In this document: positions 7,114-7,217 of the stretch, in pieces
How the letters are laid out: each line of letters opens with the position of its first letter
Position numbering within the stretch: the stretch's first letter is position 1
Assembly (NCBI GenBank): GCA_012735355.1
Contig: JAAYHP010000347.1
Location: forward strand, 1 to 7,217
Direction: 5' to 3'
Length of the DNA stretch: 7,217 nucleotides
Source of the DNA: Lysinibacillus sp.
GTDB taxonomy: Bacteria > Bacillota > Bacilli > Bacillales_A > Planococcaceae
The notes under the pieces: generated by a model
Database searches by the model: none
Told to the model about the DNA's origin: nothing
Seen by the model: only the letters and a program-made list of their open reading frames with translations
Translations under genes and position numbers: made by a program

Positions 7114-7217
7114 TTTAGTTTCCTCCTTAAGTTTAAGTGTATCTATTTAAACACGAATATTTTTTGCAATCATTATTCTTAATCTATCACGGTTTTCATT
7201 TTCATGCATTCCAAAAC
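7114..7217 (-). promoter_or_regulatory. walR leader with Shine-Dalgarno (partial upstream region)
   Basis: This AT-rich non-coding stretch precedes walR and is cut by the window edge. The Shine-Dalgarno GGAGGA (7121-7126) has 7-base spacing to the GTG start. TTGCAA at about 7164-7169 resembles a minus 35 element, but no matching minus 10 element is well placed, so the operon promoter is either weak in sequence or lies beyond 7217. No gene is seen here. Confidence 0.4.

Noticed and set aside
1..7217. Mobile element, CRISPR array, tRNA/rRNA or defence system
   Set aside because: No transposase, integrase, regularly spaced repeats, tRNA-like cloverleaf or rRNA sequence was seen on either strand; the window is a conserved core locus.

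Overview
The window looks like chromosomal DNA of a low-GC Gram-positive bacterium of the Bacillaceae or a close relative (Bacillales). The basis is AT-rich sequence, strong AGGAG-type ribosome binding sites, and gene content and order identical to the essential walRKHIJ-htrC cell-wall locus of Bacillus. All genes lie on the minus strand, so the locus reads from the right end of the window to the left. I cannot fix the genus from the sequence.

Layout, in transcription order. A 104-base leader (7114-7217) is cut by the window edge. It is followed by walR (response regulator, GTG start), walK (membrane sensor kinase), walH and walI (membrane-anchored regulators of WalK), and walJ (metallo-beta-lactamase-fold exonuclease). 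These five are tightly packed: walR/walK are 5 bases apart, walK/walH share an ATGA overlap, walH/walI overlap by 14 bases and walI/walJ are 10 bases apart. A strong intrinsic terminator (1555-1590) closes the operon. After it comes htrC, an HtrA-family membrane-anchored serine protease gene with its own leader and a good Shine-Dalgarno. htrC carries an in-frame TAA at 661-663. It lies 15 codons before the catalytic serine codon, and the rest of the protease and PDZ domains continue in the same frame. A second terminator (60-104) follows htrC.

The left end (1-141) holds a cluster of DnaA boxes: three perfect TTATNCACA matches and three one-mismatch copies. One perfect box supplies the stop codon of htrC. 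This fits the origin-proximal position of the locus and resembles the DnaA-box clusters outside oriC known in B. subtilis.

How it works together: WalK senses the state of the cell wall or membrane and phosphorylates WalR, which controls autolysin genes. WalH and WalI sit beside WalK in the membrane and tune it. WalJ has a separate DNA-repair or replication-linked role. HtrC would be an envelope quality-control protease, but as read here it is broken or truncated. I see no new multi-gene system. The points most worth a second look are the htrC nonsense codon and the DnaA-box cluster.
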